Assembly: GCF_030385785.1 (NCBI RefSeq) | Contig: NZ_JAUEDK010000004.1 | Span: 117,836-181,835 of the forward strand | DNA from: Crenobacter oryzisoli | Lineage (GTDB): Bacteria; Pseudomonadota; Gammaproteobacteria; Burkholderiales; Chromobacteriaceae | Length of the DNA stretch: 64,000 bases | Reading direction: 5' to 3' | Part shown: piece by piece, positions 18,564 through 28,033 of the stretch | Numbering within the stretch: position 1 is the stretch's first letter | How the letters are laid out: every line of letters begins with the position of its first letter | Notes under the pieces: model-generated | Told to the model about the DNA's origin: nothing | The model's database searches: none | The model's input: the letters and a program-made list of their open reading frames with translations, nothing else | Program-made: the position numbers and the translations under genes

Positions 18564-19211
18564 GTGCGGTCGTGCTGCGAGCGCTGCTGGTGGGTAAGGC
18601 GGTGCCGATCAATGCGCGGGGCGATCGTCGGCGATAGCCAAGCACCCGGTCGACAGTGTGCTGTGGCTGGGCGAGGAGGGCTTTGTCGACGACGAGCAGG
18701 CCGACCAACGTGTGCACGGCGGGCCCGAGAAGGCGGTGCACCACTATCCGTTCGAGCATTATGCGCGCTGGCAGGCCGATCACCCGGAACTGGCGCCACA
18801 CCTGCCCGAACCCGGCGCCTTTGGCGAGAACCTGTCCACCGCCGGCATGGTGGAAGAAACGGTGTGCGTCGGCGACGTCTATCGGCTCGGTGGCGCGCGT
18901 GCAGGTGTCGCAGGCGCGCCAGCCCTGCTGGAAGCTGGCCGAACGCTTCGGCCGGCTGGTATTACCGGGTGCCGCAGCCGGGCGAGGTGCGTGTCGGTGA
19001 CACGTTTGAATTGCTGGTACGACTGCATCCGGACTGGCCGCTGGCGCGGCTGTTGCGGGTGATCTTCGACCGTTCGCTGGCGAGCAAGGTGCTGGCAGAA
19101 ATCGCGGCCTTACCGGCGCTTAGCACCTCGTGGCGCAAGTTGGCCGAAAAGCGCCTGACTAGTTGCGAGGTGGAGAGCTGGAGCCGGCGGCTGTATCGCG
19201 ATCCGGCCTGA
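18560..19211 (+). pseudogene. MOSC domain protein, YiiM-like, with three frameshifts
   Basis: Homology to YiiM-type MOSC proteins (molybdenum-cofactor-binding reductases of N-hydroxylated bases) is spread over all three frames. GTG 18560 opens MSAVVLRALLVGKAVPINARGDR in one frame. A second frame carries SAIAKHPVDSVLWLGEEG and VHGGPEKAVHHYPFEHYARW from about 18625, then GAFGENLSTAGM. VQVSQARQPCWKLAERFG follows in the first frame from about 18898, and WYYRVPQPGEVRVGDTFELL through RLYRDPA in the third from about 18957. All expected blocks are present in order, so this is a recently damaged gene rather than a fragment. Sequencing error is possible but three indels in 350 bases is a lot. Confidence 0.8.
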
Positions 19212-19237
19212 CGGCGGGACGGGAAGGGGCTAGGCGT

Positions 19238-20119
19238 TTAGCGCAGAAAGGCTGTTAGCACCTCGGCCAGCCGTTCCGGTTGCTCCCACTGGATCATGTG
19301 GCCGGCGCCGTCGACGATGACTTCGCGAAGGTCAGCGAAGCAGGCACGGCGCTCGTCCAGCGTGTCGAACACCCCCTTGGCCATCGGGTGGTCCCACATC
19401 CGGCCACCAATCACCCATTGCACCGGGCAGGCGATGCGTCGCCAGCAGGCCTTGGCTTCCTCGAGCCGGTACAGCACCGGGTTGATCATCTTGTGACGCG
19501 GGTCGGCGCGGTAGGTGAGGGCGCCGTCACGGGTCTCGGTCAGCTGTTCGGCCATCCAGCGTGCTCGCTCTGCGCTCATCCCGGGGTTGCGCTCGACCAG
19601 CTTGGCGGCAACCTCGTCGAGTCCCTCCAGCGGGCTGTACGATGGACGCTGACGGTTCTCGCGCAGCCAGCGTGCGTAGCGTCCCGGTGCCTCGGCCGGC
19701 CGGGTATCGGTTAGGCCGAAGCCTTCTACCAGCGCCAGTTTCGCGACCCGTTCCGGCCGGATGCCGGCGTATAGTCCGGAGACCATCGCGCCCATGCTGT
19801 GGCCCACCAGCCGTACTGGTTCTCCGGGGGACAGGTGTTCGAGCAGGTCGTCGAGGTCGACTTGGTAGTCGGGCGTGTAATAGTTGCCGTCGTTCCATTG
19901 CGACAGCCCGAATCCGCGCCAGTCGGGTGCGACCACGTGCCAGTCGTCGCTGAGCGCGTCGACCAGAAACTGGAATGTTGCCGAGCAGTCCATCCAGCCG
20001 TGCAGCATTACCAGCAGCGGCGCAGCCGGATCTCCCCAGCGGCGCAGGTGATAGCGACGACCGTTGACCGAGAGGAACTCCGAGCGTGAAGGGTGGCGGA
20101 TCACAGCATCGTTTGACAT
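19238..20119 (-). CDS. Alpha/beta hydrolase
   Basis: 293 residues. Alpha/beta hydrolase fold with the oxyanion segment MLHGWMDCSATFQFLVDAL, nucleophile elbow VGHSMGAM (Ser about 106) and catalytic His in DGAGHMIQWEQPERLAEVL. A cap region around 130-215 is rich in charged residues. Substrate unknown; the family includes esterases, haloalkane dehalogenases and epoxide hydrolases, and the WRGFGLSQW segment fits a generic esterase. No signal peptide. It stands alone, facing the damaged MOSC gene. Confidence 0.86.
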   Translation of the reverse strand: MSNDAVIRHPSRSEFLSVNGRRYHLRRWGDPAAPLLVMLHGWMDCSATFQFLVDALSDDWHVVAPDWRGFGLSQWNDGNYYTPDYQVDLDDLLEHLSPGEPVRLVGHSMGAMVSGLYAGIRPERVAKLALVEGFGLTDTRPAEAPGRYARWLRENRQRPSYSPLEGLDEVAAKLVERNPGMSAERARWMAEQLTETRDGALTYRADPRHKMINPVLYRLEEAKACWRRIACPVQWVIGGRMWDHPMAKGVFDTLDERRACFADLREVIVDGAGHMIQWEQPERLAEVLTAFLR

Positions 20120-20244
20120 GGTTGGGCGTACGAGATCGATGACAGGCTGCTATTAGTGTAGTGCCAAGAATGGCGTCATGACGAACGTGACGGATCATGC
20201 CACCTGTCTACAATAGAGGTTCATGCCTCTGTCAGGAGATCGCC

Positions 20245-20709
20245 ATGCACGTCACCATCCGTCAGCTCGACAAGGCCATTCCCCTAGTCTGCTGTCCGCA
20301 CCGCGGCCCGTATAGGCAGATCGGCCAGGCCTTCGATGCGCTGGATAGTTGGACCTCCGGTCAGGCGTTCGAGCCGGCCCGCGTCTTCGCGCTGTACTAC
20401 GACGACCCCAGCGCCACGCCGCCCGAAGCGCTGCACTCGGCCGCCGGCGTCGCGCTGCCGGCCGACACACCGCTGGGCGACGGCCTGGAGCGTGCCGAGA
20501 TCCCGTCCGGCCGCTACGCGGTGCTGCTACACAAGGGGCCGTATCCAGCGCTAGAGGTAAGCTACCGCTGGCTGTTCGAGCAGTGGCTGCCGAATAGCGG
20601 TGAGACGCAGATCGACGCACCATGTATCGAGGAGTATCTGAACACGCCGCATGACGTCGCGCCGCAGGAGCTGCTGACGGAGATCTGGGTGCCGCTGCAA
20701 GCGCGGTGA
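20245..20709 (+). CDS. GyrI-like small-molecule-binding domain protein
   Basis: 154 residues. Stand-alone GyrI/SbmC-like domain: starts VTIRQLDKAIPLVCCPHRGPYRQIGQAFDAL, contains the YYDDPSATPPEALHSAAGV segment and GRYAVLLHKGPYPALEVSYRWLFEQWLPNSG, and ends with the conserved EEYLNTPHDVAPQELLTEIWVPL. Members bind hydrophobic or cationic small molecules; SbmC itself protects DNA gyrase. Whether this one does is not shown. The start ATG 20245 has CAGGAG. It is convergent with guaB across a shared terminator. Confidence 0.88.
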   Translation: MHVTIRQLDKAIPLVCCPHRGPYRQIGQAFDALDSWTSGQAFEPARVFALYYDDPSATPPEALHSAAGVALPADTPLGDGLERAEIPSGRYAVLLHKGPYPALEVSYRWLFEQWLPNSGETQIDAPCIEEYLNTPHDVAPQELLTEIWVPLQAR

Positions 20710-20732
20710 GCGAAGGCTAGCCTATTGGGCAA

Positions 20733-20765
20733 GAAAAAACCCGCGTCCTGCGACGCGGGTTTTTG
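20733..20765. terminator. Bidirectional terminator
   Basis: Stem AAAACCCGCGTC/GACGCGGGTTTT with loop CTGC; A-run on the left and T-run on the right, so it can serve both the GyrI-like gene and guaB. Confidence 0.88.
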
Positions 20766-20780
20766 CACAGCCAGCTCGGT

Positions 20781-22271
<1,491 letters not shown>

Positions 22272-22474
22272 TTATACCGATTCTGGTCGAGCCACGCAAA
22301 AGGGTGGAGCGGGCACGGCGTACCGTACAATAGAGTGATTAAAGTCCTGCGAGCGGGACAAGGGGAAAAGCGAGGTGAGCCGAAGGTTCATGCGGGCCGC
22401 ATCATCTCCTTAGCTATGAGTCTTCCCGCATCGCGCAAACCGGCGACGCACGGCGTCGCCTATCGGTGCCTCTG

Positions 22475-24280
22475 ATGTCTACCAGTAAGTTCGATCCGAA
22501 AGAGGTCTTGGCCAATCTGCCGAACCTGCCAGGCGTCTACCGCATGCTCGATGCGGACAGCAAGGTGTTGTACGTCGGCAAGGCCGTCGATTTGAAGCGC
22601 CGGGTCAGTAGCTATTTCCAGAAGAGTGATCACAGCCCGCGTATCCGGCTGATGGTGCGCCAGGTGGCGGCGATCGAGACCACCGTCACTCGCTCTGAGG
22701 CCGAGGCGCTGATCCTGGAAAACAACCTGATCAAGGCGTTGTCCCCGAAGTACAACATCCTGTTCCGCGACGACAAGTCCTATCCCTATCTGATGCTGTC
22801 CGGCCACGCGTTTCCGCAGATGGCGTATTTTCGCGGCACGCCGGATCGGCAGGACCAACTGTTTGGGCCGTTTCCGAACAGCTATGCGGTGCGCGAGAGC
22901 ATTCAGATCCTTCAGAAGGTGTTCCGCCTGCGCACCTGCGAGGACAGTGTGTTCGCCAATCGTTCGCGCCCGTGTCTCCTATATCAGATCAAACGTTGCA
23001 CCGGGCCGTGCGTCGGCCTGATCTCCCAGGAAGACTACCGACGCGACGTGCAGAGCGCCGCTGCCTTCCTGCAGGGCAAGCAGAGCGAGCTGATTGGCGA
23101 GCTGACCGAACGGATGGAAGCGGCGTCGATGGCGCTGGAGTTCGAACAGGCCGCCGAGCTGCGCGACCAGATACAGGCACTGTCCAAAGTGCAGGAGAAA
23201 CAGTTCGTATCGAGCAACGCCAGCCAGCTCGATTGCGACGTGGTCGCCGCCGTAGTGCAGGACGGGCTTGCCTGCGTCAATCTGGTAATGATCCGCGGGG
23301 GGCGGCACTTGGGCGACAAGAGCTTTTTCCCGAGTAATGCAGAGGACAGCGACGCATCGGCCAACCTGGAGGCCTTCCTCGCCCAGCATTATCTAGGCGC
23401 GCAGTTGCCACCGGTGATCCTGCACAACGTCGAGGTCAGCGAGACCTTGCGCGACTATCTGACCGAGCAGGCCGAGCGGCGCGTCGCCTTCGTCGGCAAC
23501 CCGATCGGCGAGCGGCGCGTCTGGCTGGAAATGGCCGAGAAAAACGCGACGCTTGCGATCAGCCAGCGCCTCGCCAGCGCGGCGACTCAGGAGATGCGGC
23601 TGGCGGCGCTTGCGGAAGTGCTGGAGCTGGAGGGCGTCGAGCGGCTCGAATGCTTCGACATCAGCCATACCATGGGCGAGGCGACCGTCGCGTCCTGCGT
23701 GGTCTACGATCGGGGCGGCATGCAGCCGTCCGAATACCGTCGCTACAACATAGAGACTGCTGCGGCTGGCGACGACTACGGTGCGATGCGCGAAGTGCTG
23801 ACGCGCCGTTACAGCAAGATCGCCGCCGGGGAGGGCAAGCGCCCGGACGTGGTGCTGATCGACGGCGGTAAGGGGCAGGTCGGCATCGCGCTCGAGGTGC
23901 TGACCGAGGTCGGCCTCGATCTGCCGGTGGTCGGTGTCGCCAAGGGCGAGGAGCGCAAGCCGGGCTTGGAGACGCTGATCCTTCCGTATCTGGAAAAGAC
24001 GTTACAATTGCGTCATGACCACCCCGGCCTGCACCTGATCCAGACCGTCCGCGACGAGGCGCACCGCTTCGCGATCACCGGTCACCGTGCGCGGCGCGGC
24101 AAGGCGCGAACCGCTTCGACGCTGGAGGAGATTCCCGGCATCGGTGCCAAGCGGCGCCAGCGCTTGTTGACCCGATTCGGCGGCCTGCGCGGCGTGGTGG
24201 CTGCCAGCGTCGACGATCTGACGCAGGTAGAGGGAATTAGCCGGATGTTGGCCGAAAAAATTTATAACGCTTTGCACTGA
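22475..24280 (+). CDS. uvrC: Excinuclease ABC subunit C
   Basis: 601 residues. Makes both incisions in nucleotide excision repair with UvrA and UvrB. The N-terminal GIY-YIG nuclease ([24 protein letters not shown]), the UVR motif that contacts UvrB (about 200-240), the RNase-H-like C-terminal nuclease ([35 protein letters not shown]) and the terminal helix-hairpin-helix ([25 protein letters not shown]) are all present. Start ATG 22475 was chosen for [24 protein letters not shown]; no good ribosome binding site is visible, and a GTG 9 bases upstream is an alternative. pgsA follows after 7 bases. Confidence 0.97.
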   Translation: MSTSKFDPKEVLANLPNLPGVYRMLDADSKVLYVGKAVDLKRRVSSYFQKSDHSPRIRLMVRQVAAIETTVTRSEAEALILENNLIKALSPKYNILFRDDKSYPYLMLSGHAFPQMAYFRGTPDRQDQLFGPFPNSYAVRESIQILQKVFRLRTCEDSVFANRSRPCLLYQIKRCTGPCVGLISQEDYRRDVQSAAAFLQGKQSELIGELTERMEAASMALEFEQAAELRDQIQALSKVQEKQFVSSNASQLDCDVVAAVVQDGLACVNLVMIRGGRHLGDKSFFPSNAEDSDASANLEAFLAQHYLGAQLPPVILHNVEVSETLRDYLTEQAERRVAFVGNPIGERRVWLEMAEKNATLAISQRLASAATQEMRLAALAEVLELEGVERLECFDISHTMGEATVASCVVYDRGGMQPSEYRRYNIETAAAGDDYGAMREVLTRRYSKIAAGEGKRPDVVLIDGGKGQVGIALEVLTEVGLDLPVVGVAKGEERKPGLETLILPYLEKTLQLRHDHPGLHLIQTVRDEAHRFAITGHRARRGKARTASTLEEIPGIGAKRRQRLLTRFGGLRGVVAASVDDLTQVEGISRMLAEKIYNALH

Positions 24281-24287
24281 CCGTCTC

Positions 24288-24869
24288 ATGCCCCTCAATC
24301 TACCCATATTGCTGACCTGGCTGCGGGTCATCCTGATCCCGGTGTTCATCGGGGTGTTCTACCTGCCCGATAGCTGGCTGTCGCCGGTGGCGCAGAACAT
24401 TACCGGCGCACTGATCTTCGCGGTGGCTGGCATCACCGACTGGCTGGACGGCTTCCTTGCTCGTAGGCTGGGCCAGACCTCGGCGTTCGGCGCTTTTCTC
24501 GACCCGGTAGCCGATAAGCTGATCGTCGCATGCGCACTGATCCTGCTGGTCGACCAGGGCCGGACCTACGCCTGGCTGTCGATGATCATCATCGGTCGCG
24601 AGATCGCGATCTCGGCGCTGCGCGAGTGGATGGCCGAGATGGGGCGGCGCAGCAGCGTCGCCGTCGCGACGCTTGGCAAGCTTAAGACCACCGCGCAGAT
24701 GGGGGCGATCATGCTGCTTTTGTGGAAACAGCCGATCATTCCCGGGGTCAGCACACTTTTTTTGGGCAATGTATTGATGGTGATTGCCGCTATTTTGACT
24801 TTGTGGTCAATGGTTTATTACCTTCGGATGGCAGCGCGCGAGTTTTCCGGTAAAAAAATTGCGAACTGA
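24288..24869 (+). CDS. pgsA: CDP-diacylglycerol-glycerol-3-phosphate 3-phosphatidyltransferase
   Basis: 193 residues. Membrane enzyme that makes phosphatidylglycerophosphate, precursor of phosphatidylglycerol (the lipid donor used by Lgt). The CDP-alcohol phosphotransferase signature DWLDGFLARRLGQTSAFGAFLDPVADKL is complete (D-G-x2-A-R-x8-G-x3-D-x3-D). Four to five hydrophobic helices follow the usual plan. It starts 7 bases after uvrC and is probably cotranscribed with it; a near-consensus tRNA promoter begins 5 bases after its stop. Confidence 0.96.
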   Translation: MPLNLPILLTWLRVILIPVFIGVFYLPDSWLSPVAQNITGALIFAVAGITDWLDGFLARRLGQTSAFGAFLDPVADKLIVACALILLVDQGRTYAWLSMIIIGREIAISALREWMAEMGRRSSVAVATLGKLKTTAQMGAIMLLLWKQPIIPGVSTLFLGNVLMVIAAILTLWSMVYYLRMAAREFSGKKIAN

Positions 24870-24873
24870 TGTG

Positions 24874-24901
24874 TTGACACGGGGCGATTAATCTTTATAA
24901 T
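24874..24901 (+). promoter_or_regulatory. Sigma-70 promoter of the tRNA-Gly/Cys operon
   Basis: TTGACA at 24874-24879 and TATAAT at 24896-24901, both perfect consensus, spacing 16 bp, 48 bases before the first tRNA. Confidence 0.88.
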
Positions 24902-24949
24902 TCGCTTCTCTCGACGCAGACAACGGCGACGAGATGAAAAACAGGTAGT

Positions 24950-25025
24950 GCGGGAATAGCTCAGTTGGTAGAGCGCAACCTTGCCAAGGTTGAGGTCGCG
25001 AGTTCGAGCCTCGTTTCCCGCTCCA
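24950..25025 (+). tRNA. tRNA-Gly(GCC), copy 1
   Basis: 76 nt cloverleaf: acceptor GCGGGAA/TTCCCGC, anticodon loop TTGCCAA, T-arm GTTCGAGCC, encoded CCA. First of four identical copies. Confidence 0.97.
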
Positions 25026-25052
25026 ACACTACCTGGCGCAGTATCTGAAGAT

Positions 25053-25128
25053 GCGGGAATAGCTCAGTTGGTAGAGCGCAACCTTGCCAAGGTTGAGGTC
25101 GCGAGTTCGAGCCTCGTTTCCCGCTCCA
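25053..25128 (+). tRNA. tRNA-Gly(GCC), copy 2
   Basis: Sequence identical to copy 1; spacer of 27 bases. Confidence 0.97.
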
Positions 25129-25155
25129 ATGATACCGTGCAGCAGTATATGCGAC

Positions 25156-25231
25156 GCGGGAATAGCTCAGTTGGTAGAGCGCAACCTTGCCAAGGTTGAG
25201 GTCGCGAGTTCGAGCCTCGTTTCCCGCTCCA
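25156..25231 (+). tRNA. tRNA-Gly(GCC), copy 3
   Basis: Sequence identical to copy 1; spacer again 27 bases. Confidence 0.97.
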
Positions 25232-25257
25232 TTACAATTTGGTTTAGTTTCACCCAT

Positions 25258-25333
25258 GCGGGAATAGCTCAGTTGGTAGAGCGCAACCTTGCCAAGGTTG
25301 AGGTCGCGAGTTCGAGCCTCGTTTCCCGCTCCA
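25258..25333 (+). tRNA. tRNA-Gly(GCC), copy 4
   Basis: Sequence identical to copy 1; spacer 26 bases. Confidence 0.97.
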
Positions 25334-25374
25334 GTTTGATGCAGTTGGCCGAAAGGCGAGCTGATGCCAGTTAT

Positions 25375-25448
25375 GGCGGGGTGGCAGAGTGGTTATGCAG
25401 CGGCCTGCAAAGCCGTGTACGCCGGTTCGATTCCGACCCCCGCCTCCA
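25375..25448 (+). tRNA. tRNA-Cys(GCA)
   Basis: 74 nt; acceptor GGCGGGG/CCCCGCC, anticodon loop CTGCAAA, encoded CCA. Last gene of the operon and neighbour of a broken integrase. Confidence 0.95.
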
Positions 25449-25451
25449 TAT

Positions 25452-25487
25452 AAAAAGCCCGTAAGTTCAAAGACTTACGGGCTTTTT
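25452..25487 (+). terminator. Terminator of the tRNA operon
   Basis: 15-bp stem AAAAAGCCCGTAAGT/ACTTACGGGCTTTTT with loop TCAAAG. Confidence 0.92.
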
Positions 25488-25624
25488 GCTTTTTTAATTT
25501 CCTCCTGTAATTCATCCCGTCCCGATTTGCTCCGTTATTCCTGTCCATTTCCAGCCTTAACCACTCGGAATAAATGGCGAACCACGCGTACATTGGATTA
25601 ATTGCCGTTGACGTGAGTTTATCC

Positions 25625-26366
25625 ATGGCCACCAAACGACAACGCCCTAGCGGCTCCTGGGAGTTCATCGTCCGCCGCAAGGGGCTGTTGCCTAAGCCCA
25701 GTTATCTGACCTTTGAAACCGAAGCCGAAGGTGATGCCTATTGCTAGCAGCTGGAGGCACTGCTCGATCGTGGCGTTATGCTGCCTGAGCGGGTCGATCA
25801 AACACTGGACTTAGCCAATATTACTGACGCGATCCGCGCGTATATCACCACCATCACCATATCCAAATCCGGCCTTCCGATACTCAATACCCTGTGGGAC
25901 AGGATCGGTAAGGGTTCGCTGCGCTCGGTTAATTATTCTTGGGCCGAAGACTGGGTGCGGAAAATGAAGCAGGAGGAGCCGCTTTCATCCCCCCAGTATT
26001 CGCCATTATGTCGGGGCATTGGTGCGCTGTTTTGATTGGTTGCTGCGTCGGTCTGACAGTATATTCGTCAGCAACCCGCTTCGACTCTTATCCAAGCGCT
26101 ACGCCACTTATACCCGCGCCGATGAGGCGGTATTGCTGACCACAGTGGAAGAGGACAAGGACGTTATTGTGCCGACCGATATTTCGCGCGACCGCCGCCT
26201 TTCCTCTGACGAGGAAGCGGCGGTGCGGCGCATTCTGGACGGCGAGAAACCAGCCGGTTGCCAGCGGCCACTGGAACTGAAATGGCAGGGCACCCTGGAG
26301 TTGCTGTTTGACTTGGCGCTCGAAACGGCTGTGCTTCCTGTTACACGCTACATCATTTGCATGTGA
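25625..26366 (+). pseudogene. Phage-type tyrosine integrase, N-terminal remnant
   Basis: Opens at ATG 25625 as MATKRQRPSGSWEFIVRRKGLLPKPSYLTFETEAEGDAYC, the N-terminal arm-binding part of a phage integrase. An in-frame TAG at 25744-25746 interrupts it; the frame resumes QLEALLDRGVMLPERVDQTL. A frameshift in the C-run near 25990 moves the homology (SIRHYVGALVRCFDWLLRR) to another frame, which continues to DLALETAV at about 26330 and then loses homology. The catalytic C-terminal domain is missing. Beside tRNA-Cys it marks an old integration site. Nothing cargo-like remains next to it. Confidence 0.82.
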
Positions 26367-26505
26367 ATGGTTGCATTCCAGTCTCACCGCCTGGACGGCT
26401 TCCTCGCTCGGGGGATGGCATAACCACCCTCCCGAGGGCTGCTGTGCTGTCACGGGGACCATCTGCCTCCATCCCAGGCGCTGAAGAAAAAATTCCTATA
26501 AAAAG

Positions 26506-26541
26506 TGTCGAGGTTGTCGATTTTGCCGTCGCTCGTTCGTC
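26506..26541 (+). promoter_or_regulatory. Candidate ECF42-type promoter
   Basis: TGTCGA at 26506-26511 with CGTC at 26527-26530 (15-bp gap), and a second overlapping pair TGTCGA 26515-26520 with CGTC 26538-26541 (17-bp gap). ECF42 sigma factors are reported to use TGTCGA at -35 and a CGA/TC-type -10; the site is about 85-120 bases before the first gene of the operon that encodes such a factor. Confidence 0.5.
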
Positions 26542-26624
26542 GTACAGGTGGGCGAGGGCTTTTCCTGGGGCGTAGCCGTTCCGAGCCCTGGCTACCCAAC
26601 TGTTAAATCACTGGAGTGACGACA

Positions 26625-27065
26625 ATGCGATTCATGCTGATCCGTAAGGCCGACAAGGACACCGAAGCCGGCGTGATGCCAAGTGAGCAACTGCTGGCCG
26701 CGATGGGGCAGTTCATGGAGGAGATGACGCAGGCCGGCGTGCTGCTTGGTGGCGAGGGGTTGCAGCCGACGTCGAAGGGCGCGCGCGTCAAGTTCTCGGG
26801 CGGTAAGCCTGCCGTGCTCGACGGCCCGTTCACCGAAACCAAGGAGCTGATCGCGGGCTATTGCCTGATACAGGTGAGGTCGCGGGAAGAGGCGCTGGAA
26901 TGGGCCAAGCGCTGGCCACCGCTTGATGCGAATGGCGAGGTCGAGCTCGAAATCCGCCAGTTGTTCGAGGCGGACGATTTCGGCGAGGAGTTCACCCCCG
27001 AACTAAGGGAGCAGGAGGAGCGCATGCGCGTGCAGGCGGCCGAGTTGGCGAACGCGAAGCGCTAG
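26625..27065 (+). CDS. DGPF (YCII-related) domain protein
   Basis: 146 residues. Small soluble YCII/DGPF protein: MRFMLIRKADKDTEAGVMPSEQL start, GGEGLQPTSKGARVKF, the diagnostic LDGPFTETKELIAGYCLIQVRSREEALEWAKRWP. DGPF proteins are regular partners of ECF42 sigma factors; their biochemical role is unknown. The start ATG 26625 has GGAG 8 bases upstream. First of four genes that read into the sigma factor, with a second DGPF paralogue two genes on. Confidence 0.88.
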   Translation: MRFMLIRKADKDTEAGVMPSEQLLAAMGQFMEEMTQAGVLLGGEGLQPTSKGARVKFSGGKPAVLDGPFTETKELIAGYCLIQVRSREEALEWAKRWPPLDANGEVELEIRQLFEADDFGEEFTPELREQEERMRVQAAELANAKR

Positions 27066-27097
27066 CGCAGCAACCCTCATTCGATAAGGAGTCGATC

Positions 27098-27511
27098 ATG
27101 CAGATTCAGCCCTATCTGTTTTTCGACGGTCGCTGCGAAGAGGCGATTGAGTTCTACCGTGGCGCGCTCGGCGCCGAACTGTTGACGCTGATGCGCTTCA
27201 AGGACAGCCCCGAACCGCCGTCTCCGGATTGTGTTGTACCCGGTTCCGAGAACAAGGTGATGCATGCGAGCTTTCGCGTCGGCGAGACCACGGTGATGGC
27301 ATCCGATGGCACCGGCCAGGGGCCTTCGAGTTTTCAGGGTTTTTCGCTAACGCTGTCGGTGGCCGATGCGGCTGAGGCAGAGCGGGTGTTCTCGGCGCTG
27401 TCGGCCGGCGGCCAAGTGCGGATGCCGCTTGGCAAGACGTTCTTCTCGCCCTGTTTCGGTATGGTGGCCGACCGTTTCGGCGTCTCCTGGATGGTGATTG
27501 TGCCGGCCTGA
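27098..27511 (+). CDS. VOC family protein (PhnB-like)
   Basis: 137 residues. Vicinal oxygen chelate fold of the PhnB / 3-demethylubiquinone methyltransferase-like group: IQPYLFFDGRCEEAIEFYRGALGAELL at the N-terminus, NKVMHASFRVGETTVMASDG, and SPCFGMVADRFGVSWMVIVPA at the end. The function is unknown; PhnB itself has no proven activity. AAGGAG precedes ATG 27098. It lies between two DGPF genes in the sigma factor operon, which is a common combination. Confidence 0.88.
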   Translation: MQIQPYLFFDGRCEEAIEFYRGALGAELLTLMRFKDSPEPPSPDCVVPGSENKVMHASFRVGETTVMASDGTGQGPSSFQGFSLTLSVADAAEAERVFSALSAGGQVRMPLGKTFFSPCFGMVADRFGVSWMVIVPA

Positions 27512-27610
27512 GCGTGGGTCGATGCCAGCTGTTTCCATTCTTCATATGGCAGGGTGGTCGGCTCCGGCCGGCTTGTCCTGCCTGCAAGCGACACCGCAAG
27601 GAGCAAGACG

Positions 27611-28033
27611 ATGCGCTTCATGATGCTGATGATCCCGAAAGGCTACGAGACGGCCGAGCCCGGCGCGATGCCGAGCACGGAGGCCGTCGCCGCGATGATG
27701 AAATACAACGAAGCGCTGCAAAAGGCCGGGGTGCTGCTCGCGCTCGATGGCCTGCACCCGCCGTCGATGGGCGTGCGCGTCTCGTTCGAGGGTGACAAGC
27801 CTAAGGTGACCGATGGCCCGTTCGCCGAGGCGCGGGAGGTGATCGGCGGCTACTGGATGATCCAGGTGAAATCGAAGGAAGAGGCTATCGAGTGGGCGAA
27901 ACGCTGTCCCGCTTCGGCCAACGAGGTGATCGAGATCCGTCAGGTGCAGGAGCTGGCGGACTTCCCGGCCGAGGTGCAGCAGGCGTTGGCTGGGTTTCCC
28001 GAGATGCAGTCCCGATCGCGCCGCGAAGCATGA
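27611..28033 (+). CDS. DGPF (YCII-related) domain protein, second copy
   Basis: 140 residues. MRFMMLMIPKGYETAEPGAMPSTEAVAAMMKYNEALQKAGVLLALDGLHPP, then VTDGPFAEAREVIGGYWMIQVKSKEEAIEWAKRCP. The same family as the gene at 26625 but clearly diverged. AAGGAG precedes ATG 27611; an upstream in-frame start would extend it into the intergenic gap. The stop overlaps the sigma factor start (ATGA), so the two are translationally coupled. Confidence 0.9.
   Translation: MRFMMLMIPKGYETAEPGAMPSTEAVAAMMKYNEALQKAGVLLALDGLHPPSMGVRVSFEGDKPKVTDGPFAEAREVIGGYWMIQVKSKEEAIEWAKRCPASANEVIEIRQVQELADFPAEVQQALAGFPEMQSRSRREA

Noticed and set aside
24961..25464. Open frames across the tRNA-Gly array
   Set aside because: They repeat one short peptide per tRNA copy because the tRNA genes are identical; no protein is expected.
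25452..25487. Possible CRISPR-like or REP repeat after tRNA-Cys
   Set aside because: A single perfect hairpin with T-run is simply the operon terminator; no array exists anywhere in the window.
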